A stretch of 64,000 nt of DNA. Source: Thalassolituus hydrocarboniclasticus. GTDB lineage: Bacteria > Pseudomonadota > Gammaproteobacteria > Pseudomonadales > Oceanobacteraceae. Positions 19,679 through 28,388 of the stretch are shown here, one piece after another; position 1 is the first letter of the stretch; each line of letters starts with the position of its first letter. The notes beneath the pieces are model-generated. The model was not told the origin of the DNA. It searched no databases and saw nothing but the letters and a program-made list of their open reading frames with translations. The stretch spans positions 3,062,006 through 3,126,005 of the forward strand of contig NZ_CP054475.1 of assembly GCF_025345565.1 (NCBI RefSeq), written 5' to 3'. The translations under genes were made by a program, and so were the position numbers.

Positions 19679-20965
19679 ATGACAGTACAACGCAAGCTGG
19701 TAATTGCAGCAGCCCTGCCGGCTATCCTCACTATTATTCTGGTAATGGGCAAAGCCATTGCCGATATGCAGACACAGCGTGATTATCTTATTGAACAAAC
19801 CGCCCTCTACCTTACAAAGCAGAGCAGTGTGCCTGAAAGACAGGAGCTGCAACGCTTTATGGCCGAACAATGGCAGGAGATTTTCAGCCAACAGGCCAGC
19901 ATTGCCATTCCCGTTCTCACCGCTATGTCCATTGTGCTGATTATTTTTGCTCTGCTTACCGTGCGCCGAATCACCAATGGTTTTACCCATCTGACCGCCT
20001 CCGTTGAAACCCTGTCCAGACCGGAAACACCACTTTCTTACCGTGTTCCGCTACAGGATATGAATGAATTGCGCCCTCTGGCCGTACGCCTGAACGATTT
20101 CATGCAGCGTGTTGATAATATGGTGGCGGGCATGGCCGAAGCTTCGCAGGCACTGAATCAAAGCTCTGCGGTACTCAATTCAAACTCCAGCGAAAATACC
20201 CATCATGCGCAGAATATGTCACGTATTATGGACAGCGTGTCCGGCGCCATGAGTGAACTTATTTCTGCGTCTGCCGAGATTACCCGCAACGTTCATCAGG
20301 CCCACACTCAGGTATCTGAAGTCAACAGTACCGGCCGCGCACTCAGCAGCGATATTAAAGCGCTGAATAATCAGTTCGGAGAGCTGGGTAATATTATTAA
20401 CAGCAGCTCTTCCGATGTCGCCGAGCTGAGCAATCAGGTCGACGGTATTTACGGCATCCTGCAGACCATCCGTGGCATTGCAGAACAAACCAATCTGCTG
20501 GCCCTTAACGCCGCCATCGAAGCGGCACGGGCCGGAGAGCAAGGCCGCGGTTTTGCTGTAGTTGCTGATGAAGTACGCAACCTGGCCAGTAAAACCCAGA
20601 GCAGTACCGGAGAAATTCAGGGGCTGATTGAAAACCTCAAACAAAGTGCCAGTCGTTCAATTGAGGCCATGACCAACAGCACCGAGGCCAGCGCATCCAT
20701 GGCGGTATCCTTTGCCAAAGCCAACGAGCAGATTCTGGGGTTATTCGGCAGCCTCAACACCGTTAACGACCTTAACTCTGAAATTGCTGCCGCCAGTGAA
20801 GAGCAAAGCACCGTTATCAGCGGTATTAACCAAAACCTGCAGGAAGCCAAAGAAATTGCGGTCTACACCCGTGAGGCTGCCCAATCTACCGGCAGTAAAT
20901 CGTCGGAACTGGCCGGTATTGCCAACAAATTAAAAACCATGATTCAGGGCTTTCGCCTGAGCTGA
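19679..20965 (+). CDS. Methyl-accepting chemotaxis protein with minimal periplasmic domain
   Basis: 428 aa from ATG 19679 (19667 and the TTG at 19631 are also in frame). The start was chosen because the basic N-terminus MTVQRK then runs straight into TM1 (about 7-27). A periplasmic loop of only about 50 residues is followed by TM2 (about 75-97), a HAMP-like linker, and the cytoplasmic signalling helix bundle whose tip reads [20 protein letters not shown] and [17 protein letters not shown]. The short loop is too small for a common dCache or 4-helix sensor, so it may sense through the membrane or HAMP region. No che genes are near. Confidence 0.9.
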   Translation: MTVQRKLVIAAALPAILTIILVMGKAIADMQTQRDYLIEQTALYLTKQSSVPERQELQRFMAEQWQEIFSQQASIAIPVLTAMSIVLIIFALLTVRRITNGFTHLTASVETLSRPETPLSYRVPLQDMNELRPLAVRLNDFMQRVDNMVAGMAEASQALNQSSAVLNSNSSENTHHAQNMSRIMDSVSGAMSELISASAEITRNVHQAHTQVSEVNSTGRALSSDIKALNNQFGELGNIINSSSSDVAELSNQVDGIYGILQTIRGIAEQTNLLALNAAIEAARAGEQGRGFAVVADEVRNLASKTQSSTGEIQGLIENLKQSASRSIEAMTNSTEASASMAVSFAKANEQILGLFGSLNTVNDLNSEIAAASEEQSTVISGINQNLQEAKEIAVYTREAAQSTGSKSSELAGIANKLKTMIQGFRLS

Positions 20966-20973
20966 ATATCAGG

Positions 20974-21008
20974 CCGCTGCAATACGCAGGTGAGGCGCAT
21001 TGCAGTGG
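20974..21008. other. Long imperfect hairpin in a 312-bp gene-free stretch
   Basis: CCGCTGCAATACGC pairs with GCGCATTGCAGTGG (two mismatches) around a 7-nt loop, ten bases after the chemoreceptor stop. No T-tract. The rest of 20966-21277 holds a C8 run near 21056 and AGGAAAGG ahead of the cyclase gene; no other feature was recognised. Confidence 0.5.
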
Positions 21009-21277
21009 CGCTAATACTTCTCAGCTATCAGGCTATACAGCGTTACCATCCCTCAGCCCCCCCCAGGATCACCCACAAGATCACCGGCCTTAACAACCTT
21101 TCCGCTGAACCTGAACACCCTCTCTTTCTTCATCTTCTGCCTGTACCATAAAAAACCTGACCAGAGTTGCATCAGATCCGGACTATTTCGCTCAGGGACA
21201 GAATTATTTTTATGTAATACCATCATGCATCATTATCAGAACGACAGCATGAACGATAAAACATCAGGAAAGGTATT

Positions 21278-21877
21278 ATGCGGGTTAATGATCATTCACC
21301 GCTGGCAGAATTACTGCAGCAGCATCACTTAAATCATAACTGTCCGGATTCAGCGCAGGCGGTGTGGCAAACCTATGGTACAACAGCAGCGGTATTGATT
21401 ACCGATATGAGCCGTTTTTCGGCCATAACCAAGGAAAAGGGTATTGTCTATTATCTGGCATTAATTCAGCGTATGCAGGACATCGTTGAAGCCGTTACCC
21501 AAAAATTTAACGGCACCCTGATCAAATACGTGGCCGACGATGCTTTTGTATTATTTGCCGACAGTGCTTCTGCCCTGAATGCATTACGCGAAATACGCGG
21601 GCTATTACATCAGGATAACCAGCAATTTCCCCATCATCACAATATCGAAATTGCCGCAGGTATCGCCTTTGGTGAATTACTTAATTTTCACGACCGTGAA
21701 ATCTTCGGCGACCCGGTCAATGAAGCCAGCAAGCTGGGTGAAGACACCGCAGCCGCCTGGGAAATCCTGCTGACGGAATCTGCCTATCTGAACCTGCCGG
21801 CCGAGATGCGCGAATATGACAAAGTCTGTGATCATACCTTCGGTGATCTGAGTATCCGCACCTATTATCTGAAGTGA
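21278..21877 (+). CDS. Stand-alone class III adenylate/guanylate cyclase domain protein
   Basis: 199 aa, a soluble protein made almost entirely of one class III cyclase domain (about 35-175). Metal Asp43 in ITDMSRFS, second metal Asp87 in KYVADDAF, purine-selecting Lys83 and Asp145 (IFGDPVN), which fit ATP as substrate, and catalytic Asn148. The Arg that usually stabilises the transition state four residues after that Asn is Lys152 here (VNEASKL). Activity is therefore uncertain. The first 30 residues are polar, His/Gln-rich and unassigned. AGGAAAGG precedes the ATG. Isolated gene; no cAMP-binding protein is adjacent. Confidence 0.85.
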   Translation: MRVNDHSPLAELLQQHHLNHNCPDSAQAVWQTYGTTAAVLITDMSRFSAITKEKGIVYYLALIQRMQDIVEAVTQKFNGTLIKYVADDAFVLFADSASALNALREIRGLLHQDNQQFPHHHNIEIAAGIAFGELLNFHDREIFGDPVNEASKLGEDTAAAWEILLTESAYLNLPAEMREYDKVCDHTFGDLSIRTYYLK

Positions 21878-22054
21878 AGTTCCGGAACAGGATAAAAGCA
21901 GCTCTGGCGGCTTTGCATCTTTAGGTTTAAAGCTGCCTGTTCAGCACTACCGGTGAACAGGCCCGCCAATGCTGTAACAGGCAAAGGCAACTTCTCAAAT
22001 CCGGCAAAGCTATTTATGCTTGCCGCAACGATTTACAGGGAAAGGAAAACAACC

Positions 22055-23002
22055 ATGCAGAAGCAGTCTTTATGCTGTATCCACCCGGTTGTACTGGTGT
22101 TACTGCTTCTGCCTATGGCGATGCTTCAGGCAAATGAAGACAACAGTGGTTATGCGGGTTTGCAAAGTCATGAACCTATTTACATCGGCTACACCTGGGA
22201 TGAAGACGATGTCGGTTTTATGGACTTCAAACTCTCGCTGAAATACCCCATCTGGCACGATGCCAAACCCAAAGCCGCTGCTTTTGGTTTTCTGCCACAC
22301 CCCTACTTTGATTTCAGTGGTCGTTTTGGTCAGTACATCGGCACGCGGGAATCATCACCGGTGATTTCCAAACGCTTTAATCCAGAGCTGATCGGCCGCT
22401 ACTGGCTGTTACCGGAAGCCGGAAGCAATCTGCCCGCCAGCAGTTTTGATCTGATGTACGGTCACGAATCCAACGGTCAGAACGTCGGTGATTACAACAG
22501 CTATCTGGCAATGAAGCTCGAACTGGCGCTACAGGGGGAAGATTTAAAATACGCGGATGATTACATCAGCCGTGGCTGGGATTATGTCGGCGCCCTGTGG
22601 AGCCAGAACTGGTCAGCAGACAGTGGCCATCGGGTGACGACATTTCTGAAGCTGCACTATTTTCTGGATGATGGTTTACTGCAGGGACCAGCAGAAGAAT
22701 ACAACAGCTGGGAAAATGACCGTGATGGAAAAAACCGGCGAAAAGTCGATGGCATCAGTCTGTCGTATAAGCGCAATATAAGTTTGGGCAATGCTCTGCT
22801 CAGAGGCGAAAAAATATTTCTGCAGTATGTTACCGGAACAGAAAACACTTTCCGCTTTAACACTGTACGTGCCGAGTTTTCATTTATCATGGGCAACATG
22901 CCGCTGATGTTCTGGATCAGTCACGGCTATAACAGTGATCTGGCCGATTATTACCGCGAGTTAAGCTCCGGCGGTATCGCTATTGAATTTCTCAGTATGT
23001 AG
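22055..23002 (+). CDS. Outer membrane phospholipase A family protein
   Basis: 315 aa from ATG 22055, with AAAGGA eight bases upstream and a clear signal peptide (1-26, cleavage near LQA). Upstream in-frame ATG 21953 gives a non-signal leader. OMPLA-like beta-barrel that would hydrolyse phospholipids in the outer leaflet. The active-site block YGHESNGQ gives His137 and Ser139. After an insertion of about 22 residues the SRGWD block replaces the usual SRSWN, so the third triad member would be Asp176 instead of Asn. Aromatic-rich alternating strands reach the C-terminus, which ends FLSM and lacks the terminal Phe common in barrels. Confidence 0.82.
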   Translation: MQKQSLCCIHPVVLVLLLLPMAMLQANEDNSGYAGLQSHEPIYIGYTWDEDDVGFMDFKLSLKYPIWHDAKPKAAAFGFLPHPYFDFSGRFGQYIGTRESSPVISKRFNPELIGRYWLLPEAGSNLPASSFDLMYGHESNGQNVGDYNSYLAMKLELALQGEDLKYADDYISRGWDYVGALWSQNWSADSGHRVTTFLKLHYFLDDGLLQGPAEEYNSWENDRDGKNRRKVDGISLSYKRNISLGNALLRGEKIFLQYVTGTENTFRFNTVRAEFSFIMGNMPLMFWISHGYNSDLADYYRELSSGGIAIEFLSM

Positions 23003-23034
23003 CTGCTATAAAAAACTGGCATAAAAAACAGATA

Positions 23035-23063
23035 TAAAAAAAGCTGCCGAAGCAGCTTTTTTT
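23035..23063. terminator. Bidirectional intrinsic terminator (phospholipase / efp)
   Basis: AGCTGC-CGAA-GCAGCT stem between A7 and T7 tracts, between genes ending at 23002 (+) and 23082 (-). Confidence 0.93.
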
Positions 23064-23081
23064 ATGCACGCAAAAAAACAA

Positions 23082-23648
23082 TCAGCTTTTTGCACGGCCT
23101 TTGAATTCACCGGTACGGGTGTCGATTTCGATGGCATCACCGATTTCAACGAACGCAGCAACCTGCAGTTCATAACCGTTTTCCAGAGTGGCCATTTTCA
23201 TCACTTTACCAGAGGTATCACCACGAACCGCAGGCTCGGTGTAAGACACGGTACGGACGATGGTGGTAGGCAGTTCGATGCTGATGGCTTTGCCTTCGTA
23301 GAAAACCGCTTCACACACGTCGGTCATACCGTCGGTCATAAAGTTCAGGGTGTCACCCAGGTTTTCTTTTTCTACTTCGATCTGGTTGTACTCTTCATCC
23401 ATAAACACGTACAGCGGGTCTGCGAAGTAAGAGTAGGTTACCTGGCTGCGTTCCAGAATGATGGGTTCCAGCTTGTCATCAGCCTTGAAAACCGGCTCCT
23501 GCGACGCACCGGTCAGCAGGTTCTTCAGTTTCATTTTTACAACAGCGGCGTTACGGCCGGATTTGTTGAATTCAGCTTTCAGGACAACCCATGCCTGACC
23601 ATTCAGGCTCAGTACCTGACCGGCACGAAATTCGTTAGCAGTTTTCAT
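23082..23648 (-). CDS. efp: Elongation factor P (Arg32 type)
   Basis: 188 aa. Three beta-barrel domains shaped like tRNA; relieves stalling at proline runs. The loop tip KSGRNAA carries Arg32, the residue that is rhamnosylated in Pseudomonas-type EF-P, in place of the Lys34 lysylated in E. coli. C-terminal signature [17 protein letters not shown] is present. The modifying enzyme EarP is encoded 39 bp upstream on the same strand, which settles the modification route. Confidence 0.98.
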   Translation of the reverse strand: MKTANEFRAGQVLSLNGQAWVVLKAEFNKSGRNAAVVKMKLKNLLTGASQEPVFKADDKLEPIILERSQVTYSYFADPLYVFMDEEYNQIEVEKENLGDTLNFMTDGMTDVCEAVFYEGKAISIELPTTIVRTVSYTEPAVRGDTSGKVMKMATLENGYELQVAAFVEIGDAIEIDTRTGEFKGRAKS

Positions 23649-23687
23649 AGAGAATTACCGGATATCAGTCGTTAAAAATGCGCTGCA

Positions 23688-24884
23688 CTATACCCGATCC
23701 GTGGCGTAATGCACGAGATTTGATGCAAGGTCGCCGAGTGCCTGTAGCTGCTGTTGCCAGGCCCCGGCATGGGTCTGCCATGCTGGCAGCTGTTGCAGCA
23801 GTCCGTGCCAGTGTTCATGCGCCTCAGCGCCTGCTGCCAACGCACTCTCCGGGGCCTGATTCCAGTGCCGGAATGCCCCCGCCAGATGCTCCGCCAGCAC
23901 GCGGTCTGACAGGTTATTCCGGTCACAATACAGGCCAAGAAAGGCTTCCAGTTTCTCCAGATGCGCGTCCTCTTCCTGGCGGTAGATATGCCACAACATA
24001 GGCTTGCCCAGCATCTGCGCACGGACAAAGGATTCCTCTCCGCGCACAAGATTCAGATCACACATGGCCAGCAGCTGGTCGTATTGTGGCTGTGACATAA
24101 ATGGCAGCACCGAAATACTCAGCCTGCCGCGCTGATAGGTGTGCCCGGCCTGCGTCGTTTCGCCCAGCCAGTCATCCAGCCCTGCCGATACCCTTCCTGC
24201 CGGAACCAGCAGGTGCACCGTCTGCCGCCAGGTCTGCAGCGCATCCAGCAAACCGGCCAGGGCCGGATTTTCGTAGGCAAACAGGCTGATCTGCAGCGCA
24301 CAATCTGCCAGAGCCGGAGCCAGACCAAAGCTGCTCAGAAAGGTCCGGCGTGCCGCTGGTTCGGCCATCTGCTGCGGCAGCTGTGCCAGTTCCGGTTCAC
24401 ACAACAGACCGCCGGTACCGCTGACAAAGCCCGGAAAGAAGAAGGTTTTGCTCAGCCCGTGTACCGGCGACTGACTGAGGTGAAAACCGGGCACCCAGTC
24501 TTCGGCGCTCAGGTATTCCAGATTAATCCAGCAAGCTGCGTGTTCACGCTGCTGCATGGCAGCGATATAACTTTGCGGTAACTCACAGGCGAAAGCTTCA
24601 ACCACCACATCACCGGTCTGCAGCGGGCTGAGCTGTGGAAAATCTTCAGCCCAGTGCCGGATCACAATCCCCTGCTGTTGCTGCTCTGCCAGAGAGCAAT
24701 CCAGCGCCGGGCATAACGCGCGGAAACTGCTCAGATCATCCACCCAGAGCGTTACCTGCTGACCATGTTGCTGGAGCAGTTGCCGCGCCAGACGCCAGCA
24801 CACGCCAATATCGCCAAAGTTATCAATCACCCGGCAGAACAGGTGCCAGTGGCGTTGTGAAGTCAGGTCGGGCATTGAACTCAT
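23688..24884 (-). CDS. earP: EF-P arginine rhamnosyltransferase EarP
   Basis: 398 aa. Inverting GT-B glycosyltransferase that transfers rhamnose from dTDP-beta-L-rhamnose to Arg32 of EF-P. N-terminal acceptor domain opens with LFCRVIDNFGDIGVCWRLAR, including the conserved Asp of FGDIGV. The C-terminal donor domain holds MCDLNLVRGEESFVRAQML and the MLWHIYRQEEDAHLEKLEAF stretch with nucleotide-binding residues. Precedes efp by 39 bp on the same strand. dTDP-rhamnose synthesis genes must lie elsewhere. Confidence 0.96.
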   Translation of the reverse strand: MSSMPDLTSQRHWHLFCRVIDNFGDIGVCWRLARQLLQQHGQQVTLWVDDLSSFRALCPALDCSLAEQQQQGIVIRHWAEDFPQLSPLQTGDVVVEAFACELPQSYIAAMQQREHAACWINLEYLSAEDWVPGFHLSQSPVHGLSKTFFFPGFVSGTGGLLCEPELAQLPQQMAEPAARRTFLSSFGLAPALADCALQISLFAYENPALAGLLDALQTWRQTVHLLVPAGRVSAGLDDWLGETTQAGHTYQRGRLSISVLPFMSQPQYDQLLAMCDLNLVRGEESFVRAQMLGKPMLWHIYRQEEDAHLEKLEAFLGLYCDRNNLSDRVLAEHLAGAFRHWNQAPESALAAGAEAHEHWHGLLQQLPAWQTHAGAWQQQLQALGDLASNLVHYATDRV

Positions 24885-25054
24885 GCAAGGGTATCCGGCA
24901 GGAAAAAGGCCAGCATCATAAAAGGCCGCACAGGGTGAGGAAAGTCAGTAAGTACAGACGGTGGCGATTAACGGATTAAAGTCATGCTCAGTTATGAGTC
25001 CGGACACATATTTCTGCTAATCTTTTGATACATTGGCTAACAAATAACCAATAT

Positions 25055-25828
25055 ATGAATACTGTTTTGCATCTGTACCTGCTCATACTGAGCTGCCTGA
25101 CACTGACCGCTGCCGCAGAACCGCTGGCAGGCAATCAGGCGTTCGCGCCGGTATCGGCAAATGCAGTACCGGACACCCTGCTGATTGGCGTAGAAACCAC
25201 CGACTACGCACCCTATTACCATATGCAGGATGAGCGCTACAGCGGCATGGCGCGTGATCTGCTGGATGCTTTTCTGGCCGATGCACACCTGCTGGGCGAT
25301 TATCACCCGTTACCGGTACCACGCCTGTTTCTGCAGTTCACTCATAACCAGCTCGACTTCAAATTCCCTGATAACCCGCAGTGGTCAGAAAACCTGAAAG
25401 CCGGCCTGACCATTCACTATAGCCAGCCGGTATTCCAGATCAGTGAAGCCGTGATGATACTCAACGATCATCAGGGAGCGGTGCGCAATGTCGGCACCAT
25501 CATGGGATTTACCACACCGGGCATCAGCTCTGCCCTGAGTCGCGGCGAAATCACTCTGACCCAAGTCACGGGTATGGAGCAGCTGCTGAAAATGCTCGAA
25601 TCCGGTCGCATTGACGGTATCTACTTCAATGTCCGGGTAGCACAGGAAGCCGCGGCAAAACACAACCAGCCACTGCAACTGGCCATACTGAAAGACATTG
25701 CCCCCTACCGTTATGCATACCACCTTTCAAGTATCCGCCACCCCCGCCTGATTGAACGCTTCGACCGTTTTATGCGCGAAAATCCGGAAGTCATCAGGGC
25801 TATCCACCAGAGTTACGATTTGCCCTGA
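25055..25828 (+). CDS. Periplasmic solute-binding protein, family 3-like
   Basis: 257 aa from ATG 25055, where the protein begins with a signal peptide (MNTVLHLYLLILSCLTLTAAA, cleaved near AAA-EP); an ATG at 25025 in the same frame would add ten polar residues. Two-lobe type II binding-protein pattern: LLIGVETTDYAPYYHMQ, GMARDLLDAFLADA, a hinge near residue 120 and MLESGRIDGIYFN. No permease or ATPase gene is adjacent; it may be an orphan binding protein or sensor partner. Ligand unknown. It ends 14 bp before the inverted-repeat element. Confidence 0.75.
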   Translation: MNTVLHLYLLILSCLTLTAAAEPLAGNQAFAPVSANAVPDTLLIGVETTDYAPYYHMQDERYSGMARDLLDAFLADAHLLGDYHPLPVPRLFLQFTHNQLDFKFPDNPQWSENLKAGLTIHYSQPVFQISEAVMILNDHQGAVRNVGTIMGFTTPGISSALSRGEITLTQVTGMEQLLKMLESGRIDGIYFNVRVAQEAAAKHNQPLQLAILKDIAPYRYAYHLSSIRHPRLIERFDRFMRENPEVIRAIHQSYDLP

Positions 25829-25842
25829 TGACTGTCGGTTCA

Positions 25843-26238
25843 TAGGGCCTGTCGACACTAAGTAAATCCGGCCTGCTGATAGCCAGTTTTTCTCAGAACA
25901 AGGAGAGAGGAGTGATATTGTCAGGAACATCCATGTTCCTGACCCTGCGGGCTTCGCGCCCATCTGCTCCTGCAGATGGGTAGCGGGCTAAATGAATGAC
26001 GAACGACGAAGTTGATGGGGAAAACTGGCCTTAGCCCGAAGGGTTATGGCTAAAAATCCCTCATCCTGCATTGCTGTTCGCTCGCTTAACCCGTTACCAA
26101 TCTGTCTGGAACAGATTGGCGTGCCAACCCCGAAGGGGGGAAGCACAGGGATGTGCTGAACATCCCACACTCTCAGCGCCTTGCCTGAGAAATTTTTAGC
26201 CGATAACAGGTCTGTTTAATTAGTGTCGACAGGCCCTA
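25843..26238. mobile_element. Hairpin-rich MITE-like element with perfect terminal inverted repeats
   Basis: The ends are TAGGGCCTGTCGACACTAA (25843-25861) and its exact complement (26220-26238), extending to 23 of 24 bases with one mismatch. The outer TA pairs are a possible 2-bp target duplication. No transposase fits inside. The interior contains perfect stems: TCAGGAACAT/ATGTTCCTGA (25921-25942), CCCATCTGC/GCAGATGGG (25959-25980), CGGGCTAA/TTAGCCCG (25984-26038), CCAATCTGT/ACAGATTGG (26097-26119), GGGATGT/ACATCCC (26148-26166), and a long-range GGCTAAAAAT/ATTTTTAGCC (26048-26201). Most of the element is therefore paired. It supplies the last six codons and stop of the next gene. Family not identified. 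Confidence 0.75.
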
Positions 26239-26662
26239 GCAATGGGTCCAGTTCATCATTCAGTTCAAAACCTTCTTCTTTTAACCACGCCAAAGCGGCA
26301 TCAACACTGCTGAACGCCCGGCGCTGAAAGCCCTGATCCGATTCAGCGACCATATCCTCAAGCTGCAGTTTTTTCAGTAACGATGGTTGGTACACATGGG
26401 CTGCGCGCCGCAGACCATGCCCGATGCACCAATCCACCAGCGCCTCAATCACCGGCCCCATTTCCGGTACGCCTAACTGCCACTCATCGAGCAAAACCAT
26501 ATGCCCCCAGGGCGCTGAAGCCAGCGCGGCGGCATGTTCGCGGAAGTGCCGGTCAAAGGATCTTGCGGCCTCTTCATTCCAGCTGCCTGATATACGGGCA
26601 ACCAGAATATTGCCGTTGGTGCAGAGCACAAAATCACCGTGTTGAATACGTGTATTGAGCAT
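26216..26662 (-). CDS. STAS-like small protein of unknown function
   Basis: 148 aa from ATG 26662, with GGGGG seven bases upstream; the frame opens earlier (26713) without a site. Alternating strands and helices (ILVARISGSWNEEAARSFDRH, then GHMVLLDEWQLGVPEM and SSVDAALAWLKEE) resemble SpoIIAA/STAS-like folds, but this is a weak structural guess. No signal peptide. The final residues GPVDTN and the stop codon are read from the right terminal repeat of the adjacent element, so the native C-terminus was probably different. Divergent from the photolyase operon. Confidence 0.7.
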   Translation of the reverse strand: MLNTRIQHGDFVLCTNGNILVARISGSWNEEAARSFDRHFREHAAALASAPWGHMVLLDEWQLGVPEMGPVIEALVDWCIGHGLRRAAHVYQPSLLKKLQLEDMVAESDQGFQRRAFSSVDAALAWLKEEGFELNDELDPLLGPVDTN

Positions 26663-26792
26663 ATAAACCCCCGATATGCTGCCATCCGGTAAGCATAGTT
26701 GAGCCACCATCAAGCAGCTGCACAGCCTGTAAAAAATAACTGACTCTCAGCATTCTCTCAGTACTGGCAATAGCCGCAAAAAACTATACACT

Positions 26793-26822
26793 AGTTATAC
26801 AAGAAAAGAGACTTGTACAACT
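26793..26822. promoter_or_regulatory. Operator-like inverted repeat at the photolyase operon start
   Basis: AGTTATACAAG (26793-26803) and CTTGTACAACT (26812-26822) are near-perfect arms (10 of 11) with an 8-nt spacer, ending one base before the ATG at 26824. A further TATAC copy lies just upstream (26784-26788). The position fits a repressor or MerR-type site over the promoter and start. Confidence 0.5.
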
Positions 26823-26823
26823 A

Positions 26824-28386
26824 ATGAAATATCTGGGCCTTATTCTGGCCGACCAGTTAACCCCGTCACTGGCCAGCCTGCGTACACTGAATCCGCAGCG
26901 GGACGTGCTGTTAATGGCCGAGGTCGCTGAAGAAGCCACCTACGTTGCCCACCATGTGCAGAAAATTGCCCTGCTGTTTTCTGCCATGCGTCACTTTGCT
27001 GAAGAATTAAGGCGTGCCGGCTGGACCGTGATCTACCGTCCGCTGGATGCACCGGATAATGACTACAGCCTGCTCGATGTCGTTCGCCGAACCCTGCAGG
27101 AACAGCAATGCAGTGGCCTGATGCTGACCCGCTGCGGTGAATACCGCCTGCAAACAGCGATGGATAATCAGTGGTCAGCAACCCTTGGCGTCCCGGTAAG
27201 CGTATTTGAAGACGACCGTTTTATCTGCCCGCCCGCCGACTTCGCGCGCTGGGCTGCCGGCCGCAAACAGCTGCGTATGGAATACTTTTACCGCGATATG
27301 CGGCGCAAAACCGGCCTGCTGATGGACGGAGACAAACCCGTCGGCGGGCAATGGAATTTCGATGCCGATAACCGCGCGGCCTACAAGGGCGAAATACCGG
27401 TACCGGCGCCGCTCAGTTTTACTCGCGATGCCATTGATGAAGAGGTGCTGACGCTGGTAAGCACCCGCTTCGCCGGGCCAGACAAGCGCCACCCCGGCCA
27501 GCTTCAACCCTTCCGCTGGGCGACCACACGTGAGCAGGCACTTACTGCGCTGCAGCATTTTATTCAGTACCGGCTGGCGCACTTCGGCCGTTATCAGGAC
27601 GCCATGGTCAGCCACAACAGTCTGGGCGAACGCGCCGATTTTATGTTTCACAGCCTGCTGTCGCCTTACCTCAACTGCGGCCTGCTGACCCCGCTGGAAG
27701 TGTGCAAAGCCGCCGAAGCCGCTTATTACCATGGTCAGGCGCCGCTGGCGGCGGTGGAAGGCTTTATCCGCCAGATCATCGGCTGGCGCGAATACGTGCG
27801 CGGTATTTACTGGGCCTTTATGCCGGAGTACGCCGGGCGTAACAGCCAGCACAACGAGCGTGCGCTGCCCTGGTTTTACTGGAGCGGAAAAACGCAGATG
27901 CACTGCATGAGAGAGTGCTTCCGCACCACCTTCGCTAATGCCTACGCGCACCATATTCAGCGCTTAATGGTGACGGGCAATTTCGCCCTGCTCGCCGGAA
28001 TCCGCCCGCAGGAGATTTGCGACTGGTATCTGGCCGTCTACGCCGACGCCTACGACTGGGTGGAGCTACCGAATACGCTGGGCATGATGATGCACGCCGA
28101 CGGCGGCCTTTTGGGCAGCAAACCCTACTGCGCCTCCGGCAGTTACATTGCCCGTCAGTCCGACTACTGCGGCCATTGCCGCTACAACGTGAAAACCAGC
28201 GAGCAGCCCGACAGCTGCCCGTTCAACAGCCTGTACTGGCACTTTTTAATCCGCCACCGCGACAGCTTCGCACGTAATCCGCGCATGGCCATGATGTACC
28301 GCAGCTACGACCGTATGGCGCCAGCCAAACAGCAGGCAATTCTGGCTCGCGCAGAGCACTGTCTGATTCATCTGGAGACGCTGTAA
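26824..28386 (+). CDS. Iron-sulfur bacterial photolyase/cryptochrome (FeS-BCP, PhrB/CryB type)
   Basis: 520 aa. FAD-containing photolyase of the family that includes Agrobacterium PhrB, a (6-4) photolyase. N-terminal Rossmann-like antenna domain (1-130), linker, and C-terminal helical FAD domain with SHNSLGERADFMFHSLLSPYLN split across the usual helices and IGWREYVRGIYWAFMP. The four [4Fe-4S] ligands are readable as Cys361, Cys449, Cys452 and Cys465; each is exactly 11 residues beyond the PhrB ligands 350, 438, 441 and 454. First gene of a four-gene unit; 2 bp separate it from the DUF2256 gene. Confidence 0.93.
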   Translation: MKYLGLILADQLTPSLASLRTLNPQRDVLLMAEVAEEATYVAHHVQKIALLFSAMRHFAEELRRAGWTVIYRPLDAPDNDYSLLDVVRRTLQEQQCSGLMLTRCGEYRLQTAMDNQWSATLGVPVSVFEDDRFICPPADFARWAAGRKQLRMEYFYRDMRRKTGLLMDGDKPVGGQWNFDADNRAAYKGEIPVPAPLSFTRDAIDEEVLTLVSTRFAGPDKRHPGQLQPFRWATTREQALTALQHFIQYRLAHFGRYQDAMVSHNSLGERADFMFHSLLSPYLNCGLLTPLEVCKAAEAAYYHGQAPLAAVEGFIRQIIGWREYVRGIYWAFMPEYAGRNSQHNERALPWFYWSGKTQMHCMRECFRTTFANAYAHHIQRLMVTGNFALLAGIRPQEICDWYLAVYADAYDWVELPNTLGMMMHADGGLLGSKPYCASGSYIARQSDYCGHCRYNVKTSEQPDSCPFNSLYWHFLIRHRDSFARNPRMAMMYRSYDRMAPAKQQAILARAEHCLIHLETL

Positions 28387-28388
28387 CC

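Noticed and set aside
21251-21334. Short upstream ORF (27 codons) overlapping the cyclase start
   Set aside because: Overlap is out of frame and no ribosome site precedes it; not enough support.
25988-26170. 60-codon frame inside the inverted-repeat element
   Set aside because: No ribosome site, crosses several hairpins and has no recognised domain; kept as non-coding.
27175-27954. 259-codon frame opposite the Fe-S photolyase gene
   Set aside because: Antisense shadow; the plus-strand protein has all family motifs.
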